64,000 bases of DNA from Natronocalculus amylovorans (lineage in GTDB: Archaea > Halobacteriota > Halobacteria > Halobacteriales > Haloferacaceae), in assembly GCF_023638035.1 (NCBI RefSeq), contig NZ_JAKRVX010000010.1, positions 19,924-83,923 on the forward strand, in the 5' to 3' direction. Each line of letters starts with the position of its first letter. Within the stretch, counting starts at the first letter, position 1. A program made the position numbers and the translations under genes. The notes under the pieces are model-generated. The model saw only the letters and a program-made list of their open reading frames with translations. It did not search any database and had not been told where the DNA came from. Below, piece by piece: positions 1 to 9,033 of this stretch.

Positions 1-129
1 AAAACTGCCGTCGTCCGGCCACATTACACTGACTACGCTGCCGAAGAAGTGCAAGCCGTGTTGTTGGATACACTCCGCTCGAAGCATCAAGAACAGAGAC
101 AACAGGCGAAAAGAGGTGTCCAACCATGA
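1..129 (+). CDS. C-terminal end of a gene cut by the window edge; probably a MoxR/CbbQ-type AAA ATPase
   Basis: The first reading frame is open from base 1 and stops with TGA at 127-129. This stop overlaps the ATG of the next gene (ATGA), which indicates translational coupling. Only 42 residues remain: a helical, charged tail with no diagnostic motif. The next gene encodes a VWA-domain protein, and MoxR/CbbQ-type AAA ATPases are classically encoded directly before such partners, so that identity is inferred from context alone. The coding frame is certain; the function is not. Confidence 0.5.
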   Translation, partial: KTAVVRPHYTDYAAEEVQAVLLDTLRSKHQEQRQQAKRGVQP

Positions 130-1214
130 TTGATGATCGTTCAAGGCTCCTCTTTGAGTGGTTAGACGGTGCCATCGTTGATCAAAACAATGATAGTGAG
201 CAGTCACAAGATGATCAATCTGACCCAAAACAGGAGGACGAGTCTACAGACGACGATCTCGGGCTCGAGCTTCTGCTTGCGGATGCAGGTGATAGAAGTA
301 ACGATGATGAAGAGATTGATGAGTCTGAATTAAATGATAGTGGAGTCGGTGGCTGGGAAGATAGCGATCGACACGTCGACGTCCCGTGGAACGATTCACT
401 TGATGAGCGTGACGATCGTATCGACAACTACCGTGGTGATGCACCACATAGAGATGTCCGTTTATATCTTCGTGAGAGTGGCCTTATTGACGATATCAAG
501 TCCGAGCTCAACTCGATCGGTCAGGGTGAAGAGGACATGACGGATGAAGACGGCTCAGTGTTGGACATGCGAAACGTCACGCGACTGCTTGCCGGAGATA
601 CGACCGTTAAAGATTACTACAGACGTCGGAATCCAACGCCCCGTGGAGATCTCGCTGTTGGCATCTCGATCGACATGTCCGGCTCAATGAGTTCATGCGA
701 ACTAGATGCAAAAGCTGCAGTTGGTGGATTTCTATTCGCTGTCCAGGAAAATGGTGGGGCAGTCGTGGCAAATGCATGGCGTGGATCGAGCTCACAAACA
801 GAGATTGAGTTACTTACAGGCCCGCACGAACCATTTCGTTGGTCTCATCTCGATGCCACAGAGCCAGGCGGTCAGGATCCGATCGCTCGGGGAATGTTCG
901 AATGTGGCCAAATGTTAGCGCAGACGCGCCCGCGTGAGAAACTTTTGCTCGTGATTACGGATGGGAAACCCAACGTCCAATCCAGAACGCAAGGAGTCTA
1001 CGACTCAGTCATTGATGAAGCGCAAGCAACGGTCGACGAGCTGCGATCGATGGGCCTGATGGTTGTCGGGCTTGGGTTTGGGAATGCTCGAGAGAGTAAT
1101 CTTGTATCGATCTTCGGCAGAGAATTCACGTACATTGTTTCGCTCGAAGACCTTGCAGTCGAGTTCGTGCAGTGCTACGAAGAGCACAATCAACCCAATC
1201 TGCTGACGGCCTAA
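126..1214 (+). CDS. VWA-domain (MIDAS) protein, MoxR-partner type
   Basis: The protein has 362 residues. Residues 1-170 are a very acidic, low-complexity region typical of halophiles. A von Willebrand factor A fold follows: the MIDAS motif DMSGS is at residues 183-187 and a second metal-site loop (ITDG) at about 277-280. VWA proteins of this type bind a divalent metal through MIDAS and act as adaptors or chaperones with MoxR AAA ATPases, often maturing or inserting cofactors into a target complex. The start overlaps the preceding stop by ATGA. The membrane-protein genes that follow suggest that the ATPase-VWA pair works on a membrane complex; this is inference. Confidence 0.8.
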   Translation: MIDDRSRLLFEWLDGAIVDQNNDSEQSQDDQSDPKQEDESTDDDLGLELLLADAGDRSNDDEEIDESELNDSGVGGWEDSDRHVDVPWNDSLDERDDRIDNYRGDAPHRDVRLYLRESGLIDDIKSELNSIGQGEEDMTDEDGSVLDMRNVTRLLAGDTTVKDYYRRRNPTPRGDLAVGISIDMSGSMSSCELDAKAAVGGFLFAVQENGGAVVANAWRGSSSQTEIELLTGPHEPFRWSHLDATEPGGQDPIARGMFECGQMLAQTRPREKLLLVITDGKPNVQSRTQGVYDSVIDEAQATVDELRSMGLMVVGLGFGNARESNLVSIFGREFTYIVSLEDLAVEFVQCYEEHNQPNLLTA

Positions 1215-1334
1215 CCATGTCACAAACACAACACACCGATCGACCGCCACCGACAGGTCTCTCTTTTTCGACTTGCAGTATAGAATTTCAACAGTAACTC
1301 TATAGAATAAAACTCGTTATGCAGAGTGATTACG

Positions 1335-1541
1335 ATGGTCGACGAGACTGACGTCTCGTTAACCACAAACGGCAATGGCGCACAGGCATATTTCAACACC
1401 AATTTACTCGGCGATACGGCATGCCCACTAGATCCCGGTGATCGCTGTCGGGCGATCGCGGTCCAATATGGTATTTTACTCGTCCCAGAGACAGACGAGC
1501 GATCGTTTACAATTGAGGTGGTGACAACAGATGACCAATAG
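1335..1541 (+). CDS. small hypothetical protein at the head of a membrane operon
   Basis: This is a 68-residue acidic protein with no recognised domain. A GTG at 1326 would add three residues, but ATG 1335 is preferred because an A/T-rich TATA-like stretch (around 1300-1310) lies about 27 bases upstream, consistent with a leaderless archaeal transcript. The stop lies inside the next gene (start 1531), so the two genes overlap by 11 bases. A gap of about 120 bases after the VWA gene suggests an internal promoter here. Confidence 0.55.
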   Translation: MVDETDVSLTTNGNGAQAYFNTNLLGDTACPLDPGDRCRAIAVQYGILLVPETDERSFTIEVVTTDDQ

Positions 1542-2475
1542 TGGTAGATTTCCTCGGATTCGACAGCTCTACGACGTTGCTACGAATCCGAATCGCTACC
1601 GAAATGAAGATGAGACCGATCTTGATGAATACGTCTCCCCGAATGAATGGCGTGATACGGCAAAGCCTGGATGGGGCGACCGGATCAAATCTCGCCGTCA
1701 TACCATCCTCTCGTTTGGATTCATCGGCTTTCTGGTTGTACTTATCATCGGTGTCCATAGCCAGCGATATCTTCCAGAACTCTATGGAAATCCAATACTG
1801 AGCGAAGCGATCAAATGGTTGATTGCGATCCCAACGACGTGGGTTCTCGCAACGAAATGGCAGCGGGGACGGATCGCTCGACTCGACCAGCTTCACTTGA
1901 AAATCGGTGAGGGGGTCAAATCATACTACGGCGTCCTTGAGTCAGATTCAGATGGAAATTATCTGTTTGTCCCGTTGAAAGGCTTTGACTGGTTTGGTCT
2001 TCGTGGACGTCGACTAACGCTTGGAGATCTCTCCGATGATATGGCCGAGGACTTTGCAAAACAGGGTCGACAGCCAGACGATCCCGCCAAAATCAGATTA
2101 GAGGATTCAATGTACGCAGTGAAAGAGACGGCACTCGGTGATGTTGCCGTGTCACTCACATCTGGATTACAGATCGATGGCTACGGGAGAGAGTCCGATC
2201 TATACACGTCACCTCCGGATATTGCCGATGAAGAGTCCTACAAGCAACTTGCAGTAACACTCGAGAAAGTCGTTGACGAAGTGCAGCACCTTCGAGATGA
2301 AGTCCAGGCACGTACTCGACAGCGGAACAAATGGAAGGCGGAAGCCGAGAAAGAACGCCAAGAAATCCGAGATGAAGTGATGAATATTATCGAAAAGACT
2401 GGCGAGGCTGGAGTCTACCGATCGGGTCGAAACAGCCGGCCACGAACGATTTCAATGAATGGTGAATCCGAATGA
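1531..2475 (+). CDS. membrane protein with two transmembrane helices and a C-terminal coiled coil
   Basis: The protein has 314 residues and no recognised family. Two hydrophobic helices are visible, at about residues 55-77 and 90-110, separated by a short loop. The long cytoplasmic part ends in a heptad-like, highly charged helix (about 245-295) that looks like a coiled coil. The gene overlaps the preceding one and shares ATGA with the next, so it is part of one translation-coupled operon. A structural role in a membrane assembly is plausible but not shown. Confidence 0.7.
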   Translation: MTNSGRFPRIRQLYDVATNPNRYRNEDETDLDEYVSPNEWRDTAKPGWGDRIKSRRHTILSFGFIGFLVVLIIGVHSQRYLPELYGNPILSEAIKWLIAIPTTWVLATKWQRGRIARLDQLHLKIGEGVKSYYGVLESDSDGNYLFVPLKGFDWFGLRGRRLTLGDLSDDMAEDFAKQGRQPDDPAKIRLEDSMYAVKETALGDVAVSLTSGLQIDGYGRESDLYTSPPDIADEESYKQLAVTLEKVVDEVQHLRDEVQARTRQRNKWKAEAEKERQEIRDEVMNIIEKTGEAGVYRSGRNSRPRTISMNGESE

Positions 2476-4052
2476 ACGTGAATGTTGATCGATTCTGTTC
2501 GGTATTCATCGCTGCACTGGTTGTTGCGGTGATGTTATCTATCTCAGTATTCGCGAGTGGGATCGCGATAGCAGATGAAACAAACAATACAACCGCGATC
2601 GAGACAGAGGGTGCGATCCTTACTGCCTCACATCTCTCCTATATCGATGAAGAGGTAACAAGACAGCAAGAGGACGATCGTCCGCTCTACATTGCTGCCG
2701 ACGATCAACTCCGATTGGTTCCACAAAACTTCGCGATGGACAACGTTGAGCGATATGGCGTTGAAACAGATGCTGGAACGCTCACAGTCAACGATGACTT
2801 TGGATACTTCGAATTTGACGGCCAAGGAAACACGGGGACGTTCGAGATTTGGTTTGAGGTGGATGAAGAAGTTGAACAAGGGAATGAAACCGTCACCGAT
2901 CGTGTTCGCTACGAGGCAATTGTCCGTATCGATGAGGCCACTGAATATGAGCATCATCCAGCAGGGACGCTTGATCAACAGCGTGAGGACGCTGCTAATT
3001 GGAGTGCATTTGTCTCAAATGTTGAGCGGATCGCAGGTTCAGACGCAGACATGGATGAACAAACCGATCTCGCGATCGCACTTTTAGAGTTCCGATCGAA
3101 TCCACTTGCAGCACTGACTGGCGACTTTGCGGGTGTGATAATTCTCTTAACGATGACTCCAGGAGGATGGTTCACACTCCTGCTCTTCGCGATGATCTTC
3201 GCAGTCTCTACGTACGGCATGCGAAAGCGACTCAACCTATTCGAATCTACAAGCAGTGAACGCGTTCAATTAGATGAGCAACTCTCTGAGCTCGAGCTCA
3301 AGAACAAGAAACAAGCGCTGGAAAACATGGATTGGCAAGACATTCCAGGCATGGACGATCGCACCGCACGGGCGTTCCGTGACTCAATGGGTGTCAACCC
3401 ACTCGAAGGGATCACCCGGCTGCTTGCTGTTGTTAGACCGAATGCACTGGTTCGGGATCGGCTTCTTGCGATGAGTCAATCTGGGTACGTTGCACTTGTT
3501 GAACGAACAGATGCACGGACAGACGGAGGGAGTGATAGCGTCGGATCAATAGAGGCTGTTGAACTTGTCCACGCCGATCGAGTTCTCGATACTGAAAAAC
3601 GCGAAGTTGATGATCTCGAAGATCCGTCTGAAGAACTGATTGCAGCACTTGACTGGAACGATCCAGAGCTGCAAAGCTTCGATTTACCGAATGCTTCGAT
3701 CGATACAAGCGAGATGCGAACTGAATTGTCAGCTGTTAATTTCGAGGATCTGATGCAGGAGGTACAAGCATCGAGGTTTGACTTCGAGGATGAAGCCGTG
3801 TACGGACAATACATTGCAGAGTTCGTTAAATCAGTCCGAGAACACAACTTTACAGATCAACACGGGCGCGTCGATGAAACACGCTATGTGATGAATCAAT
3901 TTCTACATCTGAGCAATGTGACCGACGACATCTTCGAATTCCCAGTGTTGGATTTCGTTGGCGACGCAGTTGAGCGAGAGCTCATCGATCACAATCCAGT
4001 TGAGGAAACTGAACGATACGTGAAAGACGTCGAGGATGGTCGATACTCATGA
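2472..4052 (+). CDS. secreted/membrane-anchored protein with signal peptide, one central TM helix and cytoplasmic domain
   Basis: The protein has 526 residues. Residues 1-34 form a signal peptide (short charged start, hydrophobic core, small residues before ADE). The extracellular part (about 35-215) is acidic and rich in beta-prone segments. A membrane helix at about 217-245 is followed by a basic stop-transfer KR. The cytoplasmic half starts with a charged helix (EQLSELELKNKKQALE) and a segment resembling a helix-hairpin-helix (IPGMDDRTARAFRDSMGVNP). It overlaps both neighbours by ATGA. This topology fits a sensor or anchor linking an outside domain to an inside partner. I do not recognise the family. 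Confidence 0.7.
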   Translation: MNVNVDRFCSVFIAALVVAVMLSISVFASGIAIADETNNTTAIETEGAILTASHLSYIDEEVTRQQEDDRPLYIAADDQLRLVPQNFAMDNVERYGVETDAGTLTVNDDFGYFEFDGQGNTGTFEIWFEVDEEVEQGNETVTDRVRYEAIVRIDEATEYEHHPAGTLDQQREDAANWSAFVSNVERIAGSDADMDEQTDLAIALLEFRSNPLAALTGDFAGVIILLTMTPGGWFTLLLFAMIFAVSTYGMRKRLNLFESTSSERVQLDEQLSELELKNKKQALENMDWQDIPGMDDRTARAFRDSMGVNPLEGITRLLAVVRPNALVRDRLLAMSQSGYVALVERTDARTDGGSDSVGSIEAVELVHADRVLDTEKREVDDLEDPSEELIAALDWNDPELQSFDLPNASIDTSEMRTELSAVNFEDLMQEVQASRFDFEDEAVYGQYIAEFVKSVREHNFTDQHGRVDETRYVMNQFLHLSNVTDDIFEFPVLDFVGDAVERELIDHNPVEETERYVKDVEDGRYS

Positions 4053-5887
4053 TTGATGGAACCGTACTCCAGACAGACCTCCGGGTATGGCAACTCTCAG
4101 CTGCGGCCGTAGTGTTGGCAGCGATCGCCATTGCAGCGGTCGTAATACGGTATTCATCGATATTTGCATCGCTCCCCGAAGAGCAAGCACGAGAAAAGCG
4201 GGGATTGATCGGACAACGTGAGGATCAAACCCCACAAACACTCCGCATTCCAGCCGGTGAAGACCCTGAAGACTACCGCGAAGCCATCCGATCGCTGTTC
4301 GATCGATCACAAGATATAGATCAAATTCAAGATCGTGCAACGCTCCGTGATGGATTCAAATCCATCCGAAAAGAACTACGGACACTGTGGGGGCAAAAAA
4401 CAGAGCGTGTGCCAAATCTCTCGCTTGCCTACGCAGAAGAGGCGATCGCGATCGCAGTCTTGGGGCTACTCGCAACCGTAGGACTTGAAACAGTTGAGGA
4501 AATATTTGCAACTGGTAGCGCAGATCTATCCCCATCTGTTGTTACCGAATCAGGAATAGAGGCACTCCAAAGCGCTGCTGAAACAGGGGTCTCCACTGTT
4601 TCGGCCTTCCCATTTGCTGGTGATATTTGGGCGCTGACGTTTGCTGGTGCTGTCCTCCTCGCGGAGTTTCTCTTCTACAACCCCCTTGTTTCCGCTGTAA
4701 CACTCGCAGTGTTTGCAGTCCTAATCGGATTCTTAGAACGACAGGTTCCAGAGGCAGTCGATATCGATCTGTTCGATCGGCGATCCCTGCTCGTCGGCGG
4801 TATTATCACGATCGCAACAACGTGGCTTGCAGGGGCTATTCCTGCATCGATCGGTGCAGCACTCGGTGCTCCGGTTGGTGGCGCAGTCGTTGGGATGGTC
4901 TTCGCAATCGGAGTCTTCAGCCTTGGTGCATGGATTGGGATTGGATTAGCTCGACAACGCATCCAGTATCTCTCTCTAAAGTTGGATGGCCAACCGCAAT
5001 CGATCGTTGCATACGTGCTGCTGCAGCGACTCAGCATCGCAATCGCAGGGGTACTAATCCCACTTATCCCGATCTACGTGGTCTATCTCTTGATTAGCGG
5101 CCGGTTAGTGGCTGTTGTAGGAGCGTATCTTCAAGGCTCACTTCTCATGCAAGTTCTACTCGCGATCGTTGTAGGAACGCTCGTGGCGATCGTTGCATAC
5201 CAGGTACGAGACACATGGCCAGAGCTCCGAGCAGGATTCGAGGAGACATTTTCGAGACAAGCAATCAAGATTGCGTTCATTGCACGCGGTATTCCGGTCG
5301 CGATCGTTGTCTTTGCCGGTCTGGTTGCGTATTCGTTTGCGGTTCCGCTTCCGCTTGTAATTGCAGTTGCACTGTTTGCTGGGCTCGTAACTCGTGGGTC
5401 GATCGCGATCGCTGCTCGATTGAAACGCAAATCAGATCTTATTGAACGCGAGCCAGTGACAGCAAATCGGGTGGTGATCTCTGCGTACGTCCTTGAAACA
5501 ACCAGCGGTGAGGAACGATACTACGCGACGGTCAACACAACCCGACTCGCACACCAGGAGAAGGGAGCGCTTGTCGACGCGATCGTCCAAGCTTCTCATG
5601 CATTGTTTGAGGATGGTGATGTCGAACCATCGATCGAACAGCAGTTCGCGATCGATCTGTTCGAATTAGGGGTGACAGACATCAATGAAACAAGAGTTCG
5701 GTTATACGAACGAGCTCGCTTGATCTGTAACCGCACATTCTCGAAGCGTGGAAAACGAGTTGAGAGCGAGACATTAGAACAGCTGCTCTCGAAAGACGTT
5801 CCAGAGCCAATCTATCGATCGTATCTTTCGCGAAGACTCAACCAACAAGAGCTGCGGCATCGAGACGGCTACTACGCGATCGTGTAG
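4049..5887 (+). CDS. polytopic membrane protein, about ten TM helices, cytoplasmic C-terminal domain
   Basis: The protein has 612 residues. One N-terminal helix (about 14-34) is followed by a charged soluble segment (about 40-125). Dense hydrophobic segments then run to about residue 445, including long runs of I, V, A and G. A soluble C-terminal domain of about 165 residues follows. No transporter signature is recognised. It is the last gene of the coupled operon; the stop is followed by the 42-bp dyad and the origin region. The DNA is unusually rich in CGATCG palindromes. It may be the membrane core of a complex formed with the three upstream proteins (inference). Confidence 0.7.
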   Translation: MIDGTVLQTDLRVWQLSAAAVVLAAIAIAAVVIRYSSIFASLPEEQAREKRGLIGQREDQTPQTLRIPAGEDPEDYREAIRSLFDRSQDIDQIQDRATLRDGFKSIRKELRTLWGQKTERVPNLSLAYAEEAIAIAVLGLLATVGLETVEEIFATGSADLSPSVVTESGIEALQSAAETGVSTVSAFPFAGDIWALTFAGAVLLAEFLFYNPLVSAVTLAVFAVLIGFLERQVPEAVDIDLFDRRSLLVGGIITIATTWLAGAIPASIGAALGAPVGGAVVGMVFAIGVFSLGAWIGIGLARQRIQYLSLKLDGQPQSIVAYVLLQRLSIAIAGVLIPLIPIYVVYLLISGRLVAVVGAYLQGSLLMQVLLAIVVGTLVAIVAYQVRDTWPELRAGFEETFSRQAIKIAFIARGIPVAIVVFAGLVAYSFAVPLPLVIAVALFAGLVTRGSIAIAARLKRKSDLIEREPVTANRVVISAYVLETTSGEERYYATVNTTRLAHQEKGALVDAIVQASHALFEDGDVEPSIEQQFAIDLFELGVTDINETRVRLYERARLICNRTFSKRGKRVESETLEQLLSKDVPEPIYRSYLSRRLNQQELRHRDGYYAIV

Positions 5888-5922
5888 GCTTGATCAGAGA
5901 CTCCTTTTCATTACTTGTTTGA

Positions 5923-5964
5923 CTAACCAACACAATCATACCGTTTACTACCTTTGTTGGTTAG
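5923..5964. repeat. 42-bp dyad, copy 1 of 3
   Basis: A perfect 10-bp inverted repeat, CTAACCAACA (5923-5932) and TGTTGGTTAG (5955-5964), with a 22-base spacer. Identical arms with identical spacing occur at 18863-18904 and 42397-42438, while the spacers differ. It lies between the membrane operon and the origin repeats. Candidate centromere-like or operator site. Confidence 0.75.
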
Positions 5965-6091
5965 CTGTAATACTTGGGTCAGTAGGAATTAATCGATAAC
6001 TGACTCTCGTACAGGGTTTCAAGCCGATCGTATTTTCTATGATGCTCTCTGAGTGTATACAACGCACCTCGATGCCGTTGTAACAGGGGGA

Positions 6092-6117
6092 GACACACAC
6101 CTCTTTTCACGAGCTAA
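6092..6117 (+). repeat. ORB-like repeat 1
   Basis: AC-run followed by CTCTTTTCACGAGCTAA; direct orientation, probable Orc1/Cdc6 binding site. Confidence 0.75.
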
Positions 6118-6173
6118 TACCACAAAATCCGACAGGTACCTCACGAGTGAAATCACCGGAAAGAACGGCGTCA

Positions 6174-6198
6174 GACACACCTCTTTTCACGAGTTACC
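6174..6198 (+). repeat. ORB-like repeat 2
   Basis: ACACAC followed by CTCTTTTCACGAGTTACC; same orientation as repeat 1, about 80 bases downstream. Confidence 0.75.
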
Positions 6199-6255
6199 AC
6201 GTCCAAACATGCAGTAGAGACCGTCTATAACTGGTATCAATATGAGTGAATGGAG

Positions 6256-6284
6256 GACACACACTCCTCTTTTCACGAGTTACC
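6256..6284 (+). repeat. ORB-like repeat 3
   Basis: AC-run followed by TCCTCTTTTCACGAGTTACC; same orientation, again about 80 bases further on, so the spacing is regular. Confidence 0.75.
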
Positions 6285-6378
6285 TTTCACGAAGTGGTGA
6301 TTAACTCCATCATTCCGGCGAGAACAAGAAACAAAAAACTCGTTTAAAGTTCACAAGATCTAGACTAGTCTCTTTTCT

Positions 6379-6413
6379 ATTTTAACTCGTGAAAATAGGT
6401 GTGTGTGTGTGTT
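6379..6413 (-). repeat. ORB-like repeat 4, inverted
   Basis: On the plus strand it reads TTTTAACTCGTGAAAATAGG followed by a GT-run, the reverse complement of repeats 1-3 with one core change. It faces the other copies across the AT-rich stretch. Confidence 0.75.
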
Positions 6414-6471
6414 TATAAACTATATAAACAGAATTGAACACATGAAGCTCGTGAAGCTCATGAAGCGAGGG

Positions 6472-6479
6472 TTTTATAT
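6472..6479 (+). promoter_or_regulatory. TATA-like element for orc1/cdc6
   Basis: TTTATATT centred about 27 bases before ATG 6503, which is the expected spacing for a leaderless archaeal transcript. It favours ATG 6503 over the upstream TTG at 6479. Confidence 0.5.
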
Positions 6480-6502
6480 TGGTTTGTGAAAACAGACTGG
6501 TA

Positions 6503-7681
6503 ATGGGGCTAGAGAGTTTCACCCGCAATGACCCTATTTTCGCTGACGAGTCTGTCCTCCGTGATAACTACCGACCAACAGAGCTGATCGAGCGTGACGC
6601 AGAACTATCTGCATATCAGTCGGCGCTGCGACCTGTTATCAATGGAGCACCACCAAAGAATATTTTTATTTACGGACAAACCGGCGTCGGCAAGACGTTA
6701 GCAACGCGACTTGTCTCAGATCGTCTGCTTGAAGACCAGCGACAGTACGACGATCTGGAAATTAAGATCGTCTCGCTCAATTGTAAATCGGTTAATTCGT
6801 CATACCAAATTGCGGTGAACCTCGTAAATACGTTTCGTGAGCCCTCAGACTATATTCCATCGACGGGCTATCCCCCAAGCCGAATCTACCAAATGTTGTG
6901 GGATCATCTCAACGCCTTGGGTGCCTCACACCTACTCGTGATCCTAGACGAGATTGACTCGATCGGTACCAACGACGATATTCTCTACGAACTCCCACGA
7001 GCTAATGACAACGAGCACGTTGACGACACCTACATTGGTGTGATTGGTATTTCGAACGATTTCACGTTTCGAGACAATCTGAGCGCACGGGTGAAAGACT
7101 CGCTGTGTGACGAAGAACTACATTTCCCGCCGTATGACGCCAACAACCTTCGGCATATTCTCGAACGGCGAGCTGAGAAAGCGTTTCGTGAAGGCGTCCT
7201 CGAAGAAGGTGTGATTCCGCTGTGTGCTGCACGGGCAGCCAACGAATCAGGATCGGCACGAATGGCGTTACAACTTCTCTACAAAGCTGGTGACTTGGCT
7301 CGGCAGCGCGATGCCGTGAGCGTCTGCGAAGCGTTCGTGGATGAAGCTCGCCAACTGCTTGAAGAAGGCAAAATCAAAGATGAACTCGCTCGCCTACCGG
7401 TTCACTCGAAGGTCACACTCAGAGCTTTGACTAATTTGCACAAAGCGGGTGAAACACCAGTCAAGCGCCGAGATATTTACGCACTGTATCTCAAACTGTG
7501 TGACGAGATCGGCAGCGATCCTGTGACCGATCGGACGATTCATGATCGAATCAGTCAGCTGCGACAGAAAGGATTCGTCGAAGCTGACGAACGAAACGAC
7601 GGTATTAGTGGCGGCAGCTACTATCTGTATGATCTACGGATCATCCCCGAGATGGTAGACGAAGCACTGGATTTGCAGTGA
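6503..7681 (+). CDS. orc1/cdc6: Orc1/Cdc6 replication initiator
   Basis: A 392-residue AAA+ initiator that binds origin recognition boxes and helps load the MCM helicase. From ATG 6503, Walker A (GQTGVGKT) is at residues 58-65 and Walker B (LDEID) at about 148-152. A sensor-1 segment (IGVIGISND) follows, and a winged-helix DNA-binding domain occupies about 300-392. The N-terminus (FTRNDPIFADE, then YRPTELIERD) is typical of haloarchaeal Orc1/Cdc6. A TTG 24 bases upstream keeps the frame open but would lie inside the promoter. ORB-like repeats flank the gene on both sides, so it very probably initiates at this adjacent origin. Confidence 0.93.
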   Translation: MGLESFTRNDPIFADESVLRDNYRPTELIERDAELSAYQSALRPVINGAPPKNIFIYGQTGVGKTLATRLVSDRLLEDQRQYDDLEIKIVSLNCKSVNSSYQIAVNLVNTFREPSDYIPSTGYPPSRIYQMLWDHLNALGASHLLVILDEIDSIGTNDDILYELPRANDNEHVDDTYIGVIGISNDFTFRDNLSARVKDSLCDEELHFPPYDANNLRHILERRAEKAFREGVLEEGVIPLCAARAANESGSARMALQLLYKAGDLARQRDAVSVCEAFVDEARQLLEEGKIKDELARLPVHSKVTLRALTNLHKAGETPVKRRDIYALYLKLCDEIGSDPVTDRTIHDRISQLRQKGFVEADERNDGISGGSYYLYDLRIIPEMVDEALDLQ

Positions 7682-7689
7682 GTTAGCTG

Positions 7690-7716
7690 TTTTAACTCGT
7701 GAAAAGAGGTGTGTGC
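7690..7716 (-). repeat. ORB-like repeat 5, inverted, downstream of orc1/cdc6
   Basis: On the plus strand TTTTAACTCGTGAAAAGAGG followed by GTGTG; it is the exact reverse complement of the core of repeat 2. It lies 9 bases after the initiator stop codon. Confidence 0.75.
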
Positions 7717-7888
7717 TACGATCGTACTAGATCCACGTTAGTAGCTAGAGCTCTATTTGATCCAATTGCCATTCACCATCACGCAAATGTACTGATGTCG
7801 ATCGGTTTGCTGCATTCCATAACGGCGTAAAAAGTTGTTCAACTTGTTTACGGATGTATTCTTGAGACAGATCGCTATTATTTGTTCT

Positions 7889-8515
7889 TTATATTTCTAC
7901 CACCGGTGTTCTAATTAAGTCACCCTCTACCGTTGGTTGGTCAAAATGATCACCTGTCATCAACTTATTACCGCTAAAATTACGACATGTTAGTATTACT
8001 AACACCTTGGAATCTTTTGTTTGTTCTATATTATCAATATACCATTTTATTAGGGCAATAAGGCCTTGTTCAAAACGGCTTGTTGCGAAGTTAATTGACT
8101 CATTTTTTCTGGATTTAGCGGACAGTCTCGTACTCAATGATTCAAGGATACCATGGCGATCAACGCGTGTATATGCTAAATTTCCTGTTTGACTTTCTTG
8201 TTCTTTTGCAATAAACCCTGTTGCACAGTAGCGTGCTATAGTGTTCAAACTCCACTTTTTGCCTCTTCGTAGAATTGGGATCTTTGATCTATTCTCAACA
8301 AATGAGGGGATCTCAATATGATCGTCCTCTGCTGTTTTCAAGAATTTTTCACATCCAATATGTACGTTAACTATACCATGATCAAACCCCGGTATCGAAT
8401 CGTGACTTTTTCGCATCGCGTCTTCACGCATATAATGGTATTCTTTAAATGTCTCAATTTCTGAGTTACAGAACCGTTTTGCGTCGTGGATCTCGCGAAT
8501 GGGGTCACCAAACAT
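7889..8515 (-). CDS. hypothetical protein
   Basis: The protein has 208 residues and no recognised family. It is mixed alpha/beta by eye, with no membrane helix and no obvious nuclease or nucleotide-binding motif. A central segment (KWSLNTIARYCATGFIAKE) could be a helix-turn-helix. The gene stands alone, is AT-rich, and lacks the CGATCG abundance of the neighbouring origin block, so it is probably an acquired accessory gene. Confidence 0.5.
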   Translation of the reverse strand: MFGDPIREIHDAKRFCNSEIETFKEYHYMREDAMRKSHDSIPGFDHGIVNVHIGCEKFLKTAEDDHIEIPSFVENRSKIPILRRGKKWSLNTIARYCATGFIAKEQESQTGNLAYTRVDRHGILESLSTRLSAKSRKNESINFATSRFEQGLIALIKWYIDNIEQTKDSKVLVILTCRNFSGNKLMTGDHFDQPTVEGDLIRTPVVEI

Positions 8516-8649
8516 ATTATTTTATTTACACACTTACGTGTGATAAATCTCACAGCTAGTCGAGAAACAGTAATTTGTAAGCATAGCCTCTATTGAAAAT
8601 ATATCTATCTCTGGCCGATTTGAGACCGGAACACGACCTACCAGGTTAA

Positions 8650-8892
8650 TAGTATATTGTGTCTAGTCGACACTGACACATTTCGACGAAAATAGCGACT
8701 ACTGGCTGGTGTTGCCACTCACGATTTTCGAACCGGAGTGTAGCCTACTCCCCTAATCTACAGGTCGCATCGCGTGACCACAGCTGCGACCATGACCTCG
8801 AAGCCGATCAACGGCTCACCAGCGAACTTCATGCCGAGCCGGAAGGGTGGTCCCTTCGAATTTATCTGCGACCTCGTCCAGCAATCCTATGA
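8650..8892 (+). pseudogene. GC-rich coding remnant
   Basis: In an AT-rich intergenic stretch, 8701-8892 is distinctly GC-richer and holds one open frame ending in TGA at 8890-8892. The predicted residues (such as HDLEADQRLTSELHAEPEGW) look like haloarchaeal protein. There is no convincing start codon. It is probably the decayed 3' end of a gene from an older insertion. The rest of 8516-9033 shows nothing else to me. Confidence 0.25.
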
Positions 8893-9033
8893 TGAGTAAG
8901 TCATTCTGTGTACGCTTCATCGACTCAATAGAGTTCTACTTCTAATAGTATTTACAGACTTAATTAGTACGTATCTATACACATGTATTGTACATAAAGA
9001 CTTATTTCCATCAACAGACAATCTAGACTTAGT

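Larger units (their letters stand above)
5965..6478. other. putative replication origin (oriC) with inverted ORB-like repeats and an AT-rich element
   Basis: A gene-free stretch directly before orc1/cdc6. Three direct copies of an element with core CCTCTTTTCACGAGYTA, preceded by an AC-rich run, lie at 6092-6117, 6174-6198 and 6256-6284. Inverted copies lie at 6379-6413 and, beyond the initiator gene, at 7690-7716. The interval 6320-6480 is rich in A/T and could be the unwinding element. Inverted origin recognition boxes around an AT-rich stretch beside orc1/cdc6 are the standard haloarchaeal origin design. Confidence 0.8.

Noticed and set aside
6136..6160. Partial ORB-like match (ACCTCACGAGTGA)
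   Set aside because: It lacks the CTCTTTTCACGAG core and breaks the regular spacing of the clear copies.
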